Shown here piece after piece: positions 11,270 through 21,050 of a stretch of DNA of 64,000 nucleotides (its first letter is position 1; each line of letters starts with the position of its first letter). A program made the translations under genes and the position numbers. Under the pieces are notes generated by a model. It was not told the origin of the DNA. It worked only from the letters and a program-made list of their open reading frames with translations, and ran no database searches. This DNA is from Neoceratodus forsteri (taxonomy: Eukaryota; Chordata; Ceratodontiformes; Ceratodontidae), in contig CM057456.1 in assembly GCA_016271365.2 (NCBI GenBank), forward strand, positions 166,363,501-166,427,500, given 5' to 3'.

Positions 11270-11575
11270 TGAACACAATGCAACTGAAATTACATACCAG
11301 TGGGGATTGGGTGAGGGTATAGGGAACTGTGAGGCACAAGAGAATTGAATTTACATGCCAATGGAGATTCAGTGAGGAGAGAGGGTACCACCGGACACCG
11401 TGAAATAGAATTTACCTACAAATCAGGATTGAGTGAGGGTAGGGGCACCACTGGACACAAGGAATTAGACCAGACATTCAAACAGGGATCAGGTGAGGGT
11501 GGGGATTCTACTGGACACTGTGGAACTGAATTTACATACCAATGGGGATTAAATCATGGAGGGGGGACTAATATT
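11270..11575. repeat. about 64-bp minisatellite, 4-5 units
   Basis: Units repeat GAATTTACATACCAATGGGG, ATTGAGTGAGGGT and CACCACTGGACAC. Phrases recur near 11285, 11347, 11409, 11470 and 11525. An open frame of 115 codons across it is a product of the repeat. CACTGGACAC and ATACCAATGGGGATT echo arrays at 22.6 kb and 48 kb. Confidence 0.7.
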
Positions 11576-11579
11576 GGTA

Positions 11580-13080
11580 TTTTTTTTAACATCATCACAG
11601 CTAACCACAGGCTGCAGTGTGGAGCCCATAGCCAACCCAGCATGCAAATCAAGGAGAAAAGGTTTGCTCCTCAAATTGCTATGAGACTATGAAGAGATGG
11701 AAATGACTTCTTGGTGTCCTACATAGGCAAAGAGGTATTTTACATGAGACCTTTCAAATATAGCATATTTGTGCAAGAGCACTAACCGGTTTGGCATGTT
11801 TCAACTCAGTTTGCTCATTGAAAGCCCTATCTTCTAAATGAGGTCATACCTCTCAGTGGCCAGTAGGGGGTTTGTGACTTGTGCTGAGTACATCATTTAG
11901 TGCCTTCATTTGAGCTTTGTTGTTGGAGCTATTTTCAGACATGTAGGGCATTCACGGTTTGCTCTTAACATGTTTGAATACATCATTTTAAGGCACTGTA
12001 CTAATTTCTGTTCAGGATAGGGACTTTGCCAGAAGCAAACTGAAAAGTTTGAATATGGACCCTGTTGTTATGTCTGTGCCTCATGCCTAACTTAATAAGA
12101 GTAGATATGATTTTAATTTTTGAATGTCTAAATATTTGCACGTTTAACATCCAATGTATTAATGATTGTTCGATCATTGCTATTATTGAAATGATTCTAG
12201 CTAAAGATTTGTTGCTTAAAGATGGATTTGACAAGATTTTTCCTTCTTTTTTCACCAGCATGGTCTTTTGAGATTGTCTGCTGCTTGTTTTGGAAAATCC
12301 TAATTTAAGACAATATTTGTTATCATTTGAATGGAACCAATGTAGTCTGGATCTATGTCATGAACTATGGTTGTCTGTGTTTATGCGTGAGTTGCATGCA
12401 GCCTTTCAGAGAATATTACTTTTTGTGCAACATCTGTGAGTGTATTAAAGAGCACACATCTGTGATATTTTTCCTTTCCCGGTACCTAGAGGGAGAATAT
12501 TCAAATATTCTCAGTCTACTGTAGTTCCCCAGGAGGGAAAATATTTTCACTGTAGGTCCCCATTGACTGGAACGGGCAGTGCGAGCAGCAAAAATTATAT
12601 TTCTGCACTTCAACTGCTACATTGTTTGCCAGCTCCCACTCCAGCACTTCTGGTTTACCTCCTCACTACAGTAACAACATTTAAACAGCTTCTGGCTGTT
12701 TACAGTTATTAAAAATATTTGGATTCCTCTGAAACTGCCTCATGTTAGCAGTTCCCACACCACAGAAAACCTACCTCCCTTTATGGAGTCTCCATCTCAG
12801 TCACAACTTATCTCCATGATCCACCAGCAGTACTCCAGTAATCACACCACCGCAACCCAGGTGACAAATGGGGTCATACCGCACAAGCTGATAAATTCCT
12901 GAACACGGAAGCATCCTCCATACTTTACAGATGTGACTGTCTCATTACATTCCAACACAGTGTGTAAAAAAAAAAATGCTTGGTCATCTTGAAAACCATG
13001 CTTGGTCATCTGAAAAGACACAAACTCAAAAAGTAACCCTCTAAATATAAAAAAATTACAAAACACAGAAACTCAGAGTG
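11580..13080. other. no gene; one perfect small palindrome
   Basis: No coding or repeat family recognised. A 20-nt perfect palindrome (GAGAATATT, CA spacer, AATATTCTC) lies at 12493-12512. TGCTTGGTCATCTTGAAAAC and TGCTTGGTCATCTGAAAAG are a short direct repeat near 12977-13015. Confidence 0.35.
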
Positions 13081-13084
13081 TTGC

Positions 13085-13253
13085 ATAAATGGAATATGCC
13101 ATGCCCCCATTGAAAATATGTGTATCTTGCCCTCAAGCAGTTTGACCTTTGACATCACTTATGGCTCTGCCACTCGTGATGTCATCAGATCAAACTGCAT
13201 TTGGGGAAAATAACACACATATTTTCAGCTGGGGCATGGCATATGCTTTATTT
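13085..13253. mobile_element. MITE-like palindrome, about 169 bp
   Basis: Left-arm blocks AATATGCCATGCCCC, TGAAAATATGTGT, GCAGTTTGA and GACATCAC are answered in inverted order by GTGATGTCATC, TCAAACTGC, ACACATATTTTCA and GGGGCATGGCATATGC. The spacer is about 17 nt. No coding capacity. The target duplication is not clear because the outer ATAAAT words are themselves inverted. Probably a non-autonomous DNA transposon, superfamily unknown. Confidence 0.7.
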
Positions 13254-13289
13254 ATTCATATATCAGGTTATTGTTAGAGGAAACTACCA

Positions 13290-13527
13290 ATTAGTATGCT
13301 TTCAGTGTTTTCATTTACATAATGATAAGGAAAGGTTTGGGAATAACTACATACTTCCCCCACTCTGCACACCACTGTACACCACCCCACCCTTTCCCAG
13401 TTCAAGGGATACTTCAAACACATTTTCTTCCCACCTCCCATTTGAATAGTAACTCTCTTGTCAACCTGTCTCCTCTCCCTCCTTCTACCCACTCTACTCT
13501 CACCCTCCCCTACCCTAATTTGTCAGT
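13290..13527 (+). mobile_element. LINE-X ORF2 C-terminus and start of 3' UTR
   Basis: A plus-strand frame gives a FKGYFKHIFFPPPI-like C-terminal block near 13395-13440, comparable to WNTIPFAM...FADKLNLHF at 40580-40650 and to the WNSLPxxLR...FK ending of jockey-type LINE proteins. It then runs into a C/T-rich UTR that is cut by SINE-A at 13528. The same UTR resumes at 20186. Confidence 0.45.
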
Positions 13528-13778
13528 GTCAGTGGCTCAGTAGGTAGCACAGTCACCTCTGAGGTTGGGAGATCAGAGAGCTGTGGGTTCAGTTCCCACA
13601 GCTGGCACTTGGGTTAATATCCCAGTACTGACACTGTAGTGCAGCATGAGAGGGGTGCTGCACTTCTGATGCGATGTCTTTCGGATGAGATGTTAAACCG
13701 AGGTCCCATCTGCCTGGATTGGTGGTAGTTCAGGTGGATGTTAAAGATCCCATGGAACTTCTCGAAAAGAGTAGGGGA
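13528..13778 (+). mobile_element. SINE-A, 5' part of a LINE-interrupted copy
   Basis: The tRNA-like head has GTCAGTGGCTCAGTAGGTAG as A-box region and GTGGGTTCAGTTCCCAC as B-box region. The central domain has TCTTTCGGATGAGATG, TAAACCGAGGTCC and AAAGATCCCATGG. The part before the insertion ends at the target duplication AAGAGTAGGGGA (13767-13778). The 3' half continues at 20001 in the same orientation. RNA polymerase III would transcribe such elements from the internal A and B boxes. Confidence 0.85.
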
Positions 13779-13900
13779 AAGTTTTATTGAAATACAAAAT
13801 TGTACAGCAATAAACAACACATAAAATACAAAAATAACTTAATCAAAACAAAAAGAACCAGAAAAAGAAAACTGATATAAGGAAACAAACTTGTAACAAA

Positions 13901-14170
13901 TCAAGTAACTGCAGAATCTGAATCCATGATCCAAGGAAGGGCCCTCCAGAGTTCCAGAAGCGCCGCCTCAGTCAAAAAAGTGCTTTCATAATCATAAATG
14001 TGCCTTAGATCCTGTACAATTTTTTTCTCGCGCTCCAAATAGGAGCAGTCTTTTAGCTGCAAAGTAAACAGACAGCGTGCCATCCAGATATTCCATTTGA
14101 CAACTACAAAAACAAGGTTCAGGGTATTCTTATGCCAAACAGTCCACTGGGGGGAGAAAGCACCAAACAC
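13901..14170 (-). pseudogene. L1/Tx1-type ORF2 C-terminal tail, frameshifted
   Basis: An 89-codon frame (SPQWTVWHKNTLNLVFVVVK, then WRALPWIMDSD near the end) continues the ORF2 C-terminus after a frame break near the A/T homopolymer at 14193-14203. No catalytic function is known for this tail. Confidence 0.6.
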
Positions 14171-15840
14171 AATATTTGTATAAGTGACCGTCTAAAAAAA
14201 AAAATAGCCCAAGTCTGTGCCAAAAAGGACCACCAATTTCGAATGAAAGAACAATCAAAAAATAAGTGGGAAATGGTTTCAAGTTCAGTAATACATAATG
14301 GTCTAGAACAAACCCGTTCTTGGGACTGCTTATGTTTTTGATTCGTTTTTACATTAATTAGTTCATCGCACGACAGCCAATGGAAATCCCACATGTGTGC
14401 AGGCACTCTCTTACATCTTAAAAGAAAAAGGAGGGAAGAAAGGTGCTGGCCAGGACATTTACCAATGGGCAACTGTACAGTACAAACAGTCGAGAGTAAA
14501 CTATTATATAAAAATTTATGATAATGACTCAATAACATCTGTGCAGTTACCGTCCATTGTTTCAGATGTAAAAACATGTTTTTAATATAAAGTGGTATAC
14601 CATCAGAATGTCGTAGCACCGTTAATGGATTGCTTTCCCACTGATGAAACCATAACCTACAGGAGTCATAGAACCAAGGTTCCCAGCCCCTCTGGGTATT
14701 AAGCAACAAAGACCTGAGATTTGCAGCAAGAAAAATACAAGTAAAAAACAACAGAGGGTTAATCATATGAACACCACCCTCAGTGATAGGTAAATAAGTG
14801 ACATTCCTCTTTATGGGATTTAATCTGCAACCCCAAAGAGCCTGAAAAAACAGGCTGAAAACCGCAGTTTCCAGTCGTTTAAGGATAGGGAATACATAAC
14901 TCAAATAGAGAAAAGTCATAATCAAATATGATTTAATCAAAAAAACACATTTCTTTTTCCCAATCTGTCCCCTATTCCAATGGGCTACCTTAGTTTTACC
15001 GTGTTGCAATTTAGTATCCCAGTTTAAATAATCAGAATCCAGGGTCCCAAAAAAAACACCCAAAATGCAACCGGGACCCATAACAAAACACAAAGGACCA
15101 ATTCGGTCAAGGGGAACTGAGGAAGAACCCAGCCATATACCCAAACTTTTATCAAAATTTAAAACTACGCCCGAAAAGACTACAAATGTAGAACACACCT
15201 CAAGAGAAACAACAACAGAATGCTCATCAGCTACAAGAAAGCAGACGTCATCAGCATATGCAATAGCCGTATAAGGTGATAGCAGGGCAGGACTAGAGAT
15301 AGCGCGGATCTGAGGATGAGCATTCAAGCGTTGTAGCAAAACATCAAGAAAAAACACATACAGTAGAGGGCTCAGAGGACAGCCTTGATGGACACCTCTC
15401 TTAATGGAAATCATCGGACCTACCCAACCATTTGCCACTGGCACAACAGTAGCCGTCCTATAAAAAGCACAAATCCAACAAATAATTTCAGCAGGTATAT
15501 GCAAAAAGCGAAGTGCTTCCCATAAAAAATCATGACTAACAGAGTCAAAAGCCGCCTGCTGGTCTACTGAAACAACAAATCCCGTAACCACATCAGCATA
15601 ACCATGAGAGAACAACTCTCGAAGGAGAATCAAATGGTCAGAAACTCTCCTATTCGGCACAGAACAAGATTGTGCTGGATATAGAACCACCTCTGCAATC
15701 ACCAACAAACATTTCACTATGATTTTCATCAACAACTTAAAATCAGTATTTAACATACATAAAGGGCGCCAATTCTTAAGAAAGTGAACATCTCCTTTCT
15801 GCTTGTATATGTAAATCAGGATACCCTTCACAAATTTCAA
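14119..15840 (-). CDS. L1/Tx1-type LINE reverse transcriptase, 573-codon open segment
   Basis: This is the longest open frame in the window and encodes the RT part of ORF2. Visible RT motifs are NWRPLCMLN (about residues 23-31), DQQAAFDSVSHDFL (93-106), HQGCPLSPLL (151-160) and the catalytic AYADD (194-198). A C-terminal HLFFDCSF near the end matches the cysteine-containing tail of L1-group proteins. The annotated start is only the first Met after a stop at about 15841-15858; the true protein begins far upstream at about 17330. In a live element the enzyme primes cDNA synthesis at a nicked target. One stop upstream and one frameshift downstream mean this copy would not give a full protein. 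Confidence 0.85.
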   Translation of the reverse strand: MKFVKGILIYIYKQKGDVHFLKNWRPLCMLNTDFKLLMKIIVKCLLVIAEVVLYPAQSCSVPNRRVSDHLILLRELFSHGYADVVTGFVVSVDQQAAFDSVSHDFLWEALRFLHIPAEIICWICAFYRTATVVPVANGWVGPMISIKRGVHQGCPLSPLLYVFFLDVLLQRLNAHPQIRAISSPALLSPYTAIAYADDVCFLVADEHSVVVSLEVCSTFVVFSGVVLNFDKSLGIWLGSSSVPLDRIGPLCFVMGPGCILGVFFGTLDSDYLNWDTKLQHGKTKVAHWNRGQIGKKKCVFLIKSYLIMTFLYLSYVFPILKRLETAVFSLFFQALWGCRLNPIKRNVTYLPITEGGVHMINPLLFFTCIFLAANLRSLLLNTQRGWEPWFYDSCRLWFHQWESNPLTVLRHSDGIPLYIKNMFLHLKQWTVTAQMLLSHYHKFLYNSLLSTVCTVQLPIGKCPGQHLSSLLFLLRCKRVPAHMWDFHWLSCDELINVKTNQKHKQSQERVCSRPLCITELETISHLFFDCSFIRNWWSFLAQTWAIFFFRRSLIQILCLVLSPPSGLFGIRIP

Positions 15841-15858
15841 GGGAATTGATTCAGTTGT

Positions 15859-16191
15859 CTAAAGAGAATTAAACACAGATGTAAGTTCTGGAACCAAGAG
15901 GTCTCCTAGCACCTTATATAAGGCAGCAGGGAGACCATCCAGACCTGGGGTCTTATGCAAGGGTAAAGAATCAATAGCCAGTTTAAGGTCCTGTTCCAAA
16001 ATGGGTGAACACGCCTGGTCCAGACTCGTCTGTGAAGGGGCTGGGATATCAAGGTTACAATAAAGGGATGCTGGGTCACCAGCAACAGCTGGGAGAGGAG
16101 AAAAAAGGGTAGACGTATATTCTGTCACTATCCTACTAATATCAGACTGGGAGGTACATAAAGTACCTGTAGAATTTGCAAGGCATGACAT
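15859..16191 (-). pseudogene. L1/Tx1-type ORF2, EN-RT linker and RT N-terminus
   Basis: The frame contains LPLHKTPGLDGLPAALYK, the pre-RT block usually read as NKSPGLDGLPxEFY in this group. It ends FNSL at a single in-frame stop, after which the same frame continues as TTESIPLKFVKGILI into the 573-codon segment. It is separated from the endonuclease part by a frame break near 16200. Confidence 0.75.
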
Positions 16192-16205
16192 AGTTTTCTG
16201 TGCAA

Positions 16206-17330
16206 TTAGGCAGGAATTAGACTCAAAAGGGAAAACAATACTACGCTTCCTGCGGTGCCAAATTTATGTTGATGGTAAAGTTGGTGAGATTGCCGAGACT
16301 GGAAATTCAACATATCCTCCTGTATTAAATGTAATTGTTGGGAAAGGTCTTGCCCCGTCGTATGTGCTATTGTTAACAGTGATTGAAAATGTACCCTCTT
16401 CTGTAAATAGTCCAAATATTCCCTTCTGCATTTCTGGCGACTATAATTTTTCAGAAAAATAACCAAAACATGCTTCGTATCAGTCCACCACTGAATGGGG
16501 CCCTCATAACAGACAAAGACAGATTTACGTGCCTGAAGAAAGGACAGCAGAGACTGCATAAATATTGGGACATGTAACAAGGAAGTGTTAAATTTCCAAA
16601 GTCCGGGACTCTTACGTAAAGGGACAGCGAGTCCAATTCCAACAGAAAGCAGTTTATGGTCTGAAAACTCAATTGGCTGTACCAAGGCAGAAGTAACAGA
16701 TAAAGTGCGAGACAGAAAAACAAAATCTATCCGGGTGGCCAGTTTACCCTTTTGGAACGTAGGAGTGTGTTGCTTGGCAAAGGAGAAATAGGCATCATTT
16801 AAATGAGCAGTTCGAACCAATTTCCCCAATTCATGAGAATCACGGAACAGCTTCTTAGTAGTAGCAAAAGAACTCTTATCATGAAGACTCAAGCCACAAT
16901 TAAAGTCTCAAGAAAATAAAACTTGAAAAGAAGTGTGCAAGTAAGGGCGGACTAAGGAAAATAAAGCTCTATGTGCTGACCTAGTCTGAGGTGCATAAAT
17001 GTTAATCACCCGATAGGGACAGGACCCAAGTACAAAATCCAAAATAAGCGCTCTATCAGGAGCCACATCAAACAATTTAAGCAAACGAAACCCAGGAACA
17101 TTAACTAAAATCCCCAGTCCCGAACAGGAGTCCTGACCAATAGACCAAAAGGAGGGGCCTAATAACCAGTCCTTCTGTGCTTGACGGATATATTGTGTTG
17201 TATGAAATCTGGTGTCCTGCAACAGAAAAATTCCCAAAGGCAGAAGCCGCAAAAAGGAAGAAATGAATTGCCTCTTTGTCGTACGTTTCACGCTATTTAC
17301 ATTGATAGTGTGGCAAACAAAATGAGACAT
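16206..17330 (-). pseudogene. L1/Tx1-type ORF2 AP-endonuclease domain, disrupted
   Basis: The frame from 17330 opens with HTINVNSVKR, then FLLQDTRFHT, SGLGILV and VINIYAPQ, which are endonuclease blocks. The catalytic GDFN block reads stop-DFNCGLSL at about 16908 (one premature stop). The domain then resumes to RIDFVFLSRTL and FSDHKLL, the C-terminal catalytic SDH block. The enzyme would nick the target and so set insertion specificity. Here the premature stop inactivates it. ORF2 starts about 27 nt after the ORF1 stop. Confidence 0.8.
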
Positions 17331-17357
17331 TGAACAAGAACAGGGCTGAAAAACACA

Positions 17358-18283
17358 TCACGATTTCCTTTTCCCAACTGCCTTTTTCCCCTTAAGTTTC
17401 ACCCTGGCTTTTCGTTTCTGAGAGAGACCAGTACCAAGTTGTAATTCAGAGTCAGTTGTACCATCAGGGTGAGAAGAAGCAATGGAGGAAGAGTCAGACT
17501 CACCGCCAGCATCGTCTGAGACAGGTTGTAAAAGTTCATATGAATTAGACAGGGGTACAGGGGAGGGCTCCAGAGCTATAGGAGGGGAGGGTGTCACCCG
17601 AGGATTACTCCTCATCGACCTCCAATGAGCAACACAAGTGAGTTCCCTAGGGGGTGGCATGTTGCTAGGACCTGGAATGGCATCAGGGACTGGCAGAAAG
17701 GACTGATCAGGTGCAAGGGTAGACAAGGCCGCAACAGAGGGGATCTCAGGAAGAGAAACCACCGGAGGCACTGCATCCAGGACAACAACAGAAACAGAGA
17801 CATGTGGCAGGGACTGAGGGACTACAGGAGACGGTGCAACTGAAGTAGCACGGATACGAGCCTTCTGCGCTTGGGTAATAATAAAGCGCTGATCCACCCC
17901 ACCATCATGAAAGTCCTGGTTATGGGCAGCCCACTGACAATTCTGAAACGTATGCCCCATCTCGTCACAGAGGTTGCATTTACACTCATTCAGACAGTGA
18001 GCCCCCACATGACCCAACTCACCACAGACATTACACTTCACCTTATCGCACACATTACTGAGGTGAGAGAGGTCACCACACCGGTAACAAGCCTTTGGCT
18101 GGCCTGGGTAAAACAGGACCCCCCATCACGGCCTATGAAAAAAGAGTTAGGCAATTGTACAGAGCCAGAGTCAGTAGTAGTCAGCAAAACTTTGACCTTC
18201 CGTGCTCCAGTCCAAATATTCTCCATGTCCATAATAGCCTCAGGCTGTCCCTGAACAGTACAGCATTGTTTTAACCAGTAAAG
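17358..18283 (-). pseudogene. L1/Tx1-type ORF1, C-terminal part with three CCHC zinc knuckles
   Basis: From the minus-strand 5' side: LYWLKQCCTVQGQPEAI and IWTGARKVKVLL (an RNA-binding-like block), a LPNSFFIG block, then three consecutive CX2CX4HX4C knuckles: CYRCGDLSHLSNVC, CNVCGELGHVGAHC and CNLCDEMGHTFQNC. After a Pro/Ser-rich segment it ends in a basic stretch KGKKAVGKRKS. ORF1 proteins of this group bind LINE RNA and act as chaperones. The N-terminal half is separated by the 426-bp insert at 18290-18715, and there is a frame break near 18053-18110. Confidence 0.75.
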
Positions 18284-18289
18284 AACATC

Positions 18290-18715
18290 AGACACATAGA
18301 GGATTGTGTATGTGCAAGCATACACAACAAGGCAGTTGGGATCGAGAGGTTTCGTGGTAACCTGAGACCTCGAGAGCGTAGTTTCAGAGGTCCGCTACCA
18401 CGGAAACCTCAAGATCGCGAAAACTGTTTTGTTTGTGTATGGTTGCTCATACACAATCTTTATAGTGTGTGGCAACCATAAATACCACTCGTGAACACTC
18501 GGGAAAAAGCTTACTTCTGTGTCTGCGCAAAATGCGCCTTCCGTGTGTTGCCGCGCTCGCCTATTGGCGCATGCGGAATGTGTTCGATCTGTTGTGCTGC
18601 ACTGGTGACGCACTGGGTGCAGCACAACAAGATCGTGACGCACCGAGTGAAGGACAACAACGCTGTTCCAGGCATGGATTTCCATGCGGAACAGCGTTCC
18701 ACCATACACTATATC
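18290..18715. mobile_element. 426-bp hairpin-rich insert in LINE ORF1
   Basis: It is flanked by AACATC at 18284-18289 and 18716-18721. Removing the insert and one repeat restores the reading NEDVLYWLKQ in ORF1, which fits a clean insertion. Hairpins: 18304-18312 with 18319-18327, and 18432-18440 with 18447-18455 (both TTGTGTATG/CATACACAA); 18346-18359 with 18396-18410; 18591-18602 with 18617-18628 (perfect GTTGTGCTGCAC); and 18659-18678 with 18681-18698. It is CpG-rich compared with its host LINE. No protein is encoded. Probably a non-autonomous DNA transposon or two abutting ones; superfamily unknown. Confidence 0.7.
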
Positions 18716-18721
18716 AACATC

Positions 18722-19977
18722 CTCATTCCGAAACAAAATAGTGATAGTTTTGTGGCTGGTTTGGTTAGGGCAATGGCCTGAAATGGGGTCTATAAGGCAG
18801 TAGTCTTCAAAGCATGGTATTTGGACCAAAAACGCTCCAAGCCACGAGACATTTGAAAATTGATATCAAAAGTAGATTCACCTGAGATGTGAATCATAGC
18901 ATATATCTCTTGGGAAAAAAATTTCAAAGAATCTTTAAGAAGTGTACACGCTACATACACACAATCCGGAGGCTCAGGTAAACCCCCCACATATGATAGA
19001 TGTACAGAGTTATGTCTCTTTGCAGCAAGAACTGGAAATTTGAACAGGGAAGAAAAAGAATGACCCAGTCCATCCTGTTTCGGGGGGTGCAGCAAAGAAC
19101 TAGGGGCCAAAGTCCCCAGAGACACAGCAGGAGAGGATGCCTGAAGTGGAGAACCCTTCAAAATTCCCAAAACAGGGTTCTGTGTCAGCTCCAGTTCCAT
19201 CGGCAAACACAAGGAGTCAGAAGAAGCCGCAGACTTGCTAGGCTCATGCTGCAACTCTGGAAAGTCTTCGGGGTGGGGAGACTGAATAGGAGAAGGACCC
19301 GAGATCCACTGCCCAGCAATGGGCTCCTGCACCCAGCCTGTGCCTCATAAAGCAGTTTCAACAGTCCAGGTAGGTGCAGTGAGTGGATTTGCAACCAGAG
19401 ATTCAGATGAAGAGGGAGACAACACCGCATCAGCAATAGCTGAATCAGTTCTTACAGTAGTTGGCTGGGAAGCGGTCGGCAGCAAAGCAGCAGATGACAC
19501 AACAGGTAGTTCCTGACAGGCTTGTGCAGCAGTAGGCAAGGGCGTCTCTGAGTTCCGTCTCAGAGAACAACCAGATATGGTAGGAAAAGGAGTAGAACTC
19601 AAACTAGAGTTGTCGTCACATAGCCGCTTCAGTTCTCGGTGTAGTTTCATTTTGGTAATCGCAAAACGGCGTTCAGCCAGAGCCAAACGTTCTTGAATCT
19701 CTTTTTCTTCTGGGCTAACAGTATCAGGATCAGGGGAGGGAAGATCATCCTCAGCTCCAACAGCAGGCAGAGGAGACTGAGAGTCCATAGCACAGGGTGT
19801 TAGCAGAGGGTCAAGCACAGCTTCCTGCAAATGTATATCAGAACCATGAGTATCAGCAGTATCCATTATAATATTCCTGACTTCATTTGAGGTCTCCAAC
19901 AATTCAGAGGCAGGAGCTGAGACCATGTCTCCCACCTCCATAGCTTCCTCCACAGCAGGCAAGGATGCAGCCGCCAT
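18722..19977 (-). pseudogene. L1/Tx1-type ORF1, N-terminal part
   Basis: I chose the ATG at 19977 (MAAASLPAVEEAMEVGD) because an upstream in-frame Met lies in SINE-A, outside the element. The protein is acidic and Ser/Pro-rich, with a short helical segment EEKEIQERLALAERRFAITK that could be a coiled coil. After a frame change near 19345 the second segment runs PSPIQSPHPEDFPELQH to RGLERFWSKYHAL, and then ITILFRNEDV meets the 426-bp insert. The leader before the ATG is only 23 nt. Confidence 0.65.
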
Positions 19978-20000
19978 CTTGGACAGAGGTTCCCCCACTG

Positions 20001-20188
20001 AAGAGTAGGGGAATCTCCCTGGTGTCCTGGCCAAATTTCCCTCATTCACTATAAATACCACCAACAGCTTACTCTGGTTCAAGGTCAGTTGGCTTTCATC
20101 TGTATCCCCTTCCCCCTGGTCATGCCTAAAAATAGGCAGGATTTGTCTAGTGCACCTACCCGGTCAACAAATAATAAATAAATAATAC
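20001..20188 (+). mobile_element. SINE-A, 3' part of the interrupted copy
   Basis: It resumes at the duplicated AAGAGTAGGGGA and runs through TGTCCTGGCCAAATTTCC, GGTTCAAGGTCAG and CTAAAAATAGGCAGG to CCCGGTCAACAAATAATAAA. Joined conceptually to 13528-13778 it gives a SINE of about 430 bp. Confidence 0.85.
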
Positions 20189-20565
20189 TCTATCCGCTCC
20201 ACAACTGCCCCCTCTCCTAGCCTCACCCTCTAGGCACCACACTGTCTATACATATATAACATATTGTATTATATTAATGAATAATTTTGTTACTGTTATA
20301 TGCTTAGCTTGCTATGCAATAGTACCGTATTCTATTACCTGGCAATGGATTACTTTGGAATTGGTGTTTAAACTGCTTATTTATTCTATGTCATCACCTG
20401 TCTGTCTCTTGTGCTTTACTATTGTGCTTGCATTATTGTTCCTAGATACTTTTGTATAGTGGTATGTTTCTCTGTATATGGAATGCCTCTACTCCTTGGG
20501 TTGCAAAAGGAACATGTGCCCCAGTGGGCCCACCCGGTCATCAAAATTCAAATAAATAAATAAAT
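20189..20565 (+). mobile_element. LINE-X 3' UTR and tail
   Basis: Continues the C/T-rich UTR that was cut at 13527. It ends GGGTTGCAAAAGGAACATG, then GGGCCCACCCGGTCATCAAA and (AAATA)n. This tail parallels the SINE-A tail (ACCTACCCGGTCAACAAA) and the tails at 39.3 and 41.8 kb, which supports a shared RT-recognition end. Confidence 0.55.
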
Positions 20566-21050
20566 AAACACAACAGGTGATTATTAGGCATGAGGCATAG
20601 CCAAGTGCTTGTAACCAACTGAGAAGAGCACGAATTCCCTAAGACTGCACACCCTAAAGTGTACTATCCCACTCATATATGATTTCAAAATAAAAGCTTA
20701 AAAAGGATTTTTAAAGAAAAAAAATTCCTTGAAGAGAAAATGGTGCATGGTTTTATTAGCTGTTCCTTTCTTTATGTAGCTCAGGTTAGATGCACGGTTG
20801 GATGTAACTTGGTACACCCCCATGTGACCTAGGTGAACGAGTCTGATTACTGCATATTCTCTACCCATTAATAGTAGTGTATCAGCAGTAGTTTCCTGTG
20901 CTGTAGTTGCATGGTTTGCATTTGATTAACTGATCCCAATAAAAATGTATTCATTAAAAAAAAGAATAAAAAAACAGCTAATCCATTTCAGATCCTCCAG
21001 AGGACTCCCAGGCAGGTCTGTATTTCTCCTTTACTGTACAGTAATGAGCT
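20566..21050. other. no gene or recognisable repeat
   Basis: A/T-rich DNA with an AATAAAAATG...AAAAAAAGAATAAAAAAA tract near 20940-20975 that could be a retroposed tail. No match found. Confidence 0.3.

Larger units (their letters stand above)
13779..20000 (-). mobile_element. L1/Tx1-type LINE, near full length, inserted in SINE-A
   Basis: A minus-strand element of 6222 bp, including a 426-bp secondary insert. It is flanked by identical 12-bp duplications AAGAGTAGGGGA (13767-13778 and 20001-20012). The order is a 23-nt 5' leader, ORF1 with three CCHC zinc knuckles, ORF2 with an AP-type endonuclease and RT, and a short 3' UTR ending AATAAAACTT. Intact YADD, few lesions and the exact duplication suggest a relatively recent insertion. 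The ORF1 zinc knuckles and RT wording (NWRPLCMLN, HQGCPLSPLL) point to the L1/Tx1 group. Some Tx1-group LINEs are known to be target-specific. Confidence 0.85.

Noticed and set aside
12001..12271. Overlapping open frames on both strands (68-86 codons)
   Set aside because: A/T-rich, no motif, no family resemblance. Expected by chance at this composition.
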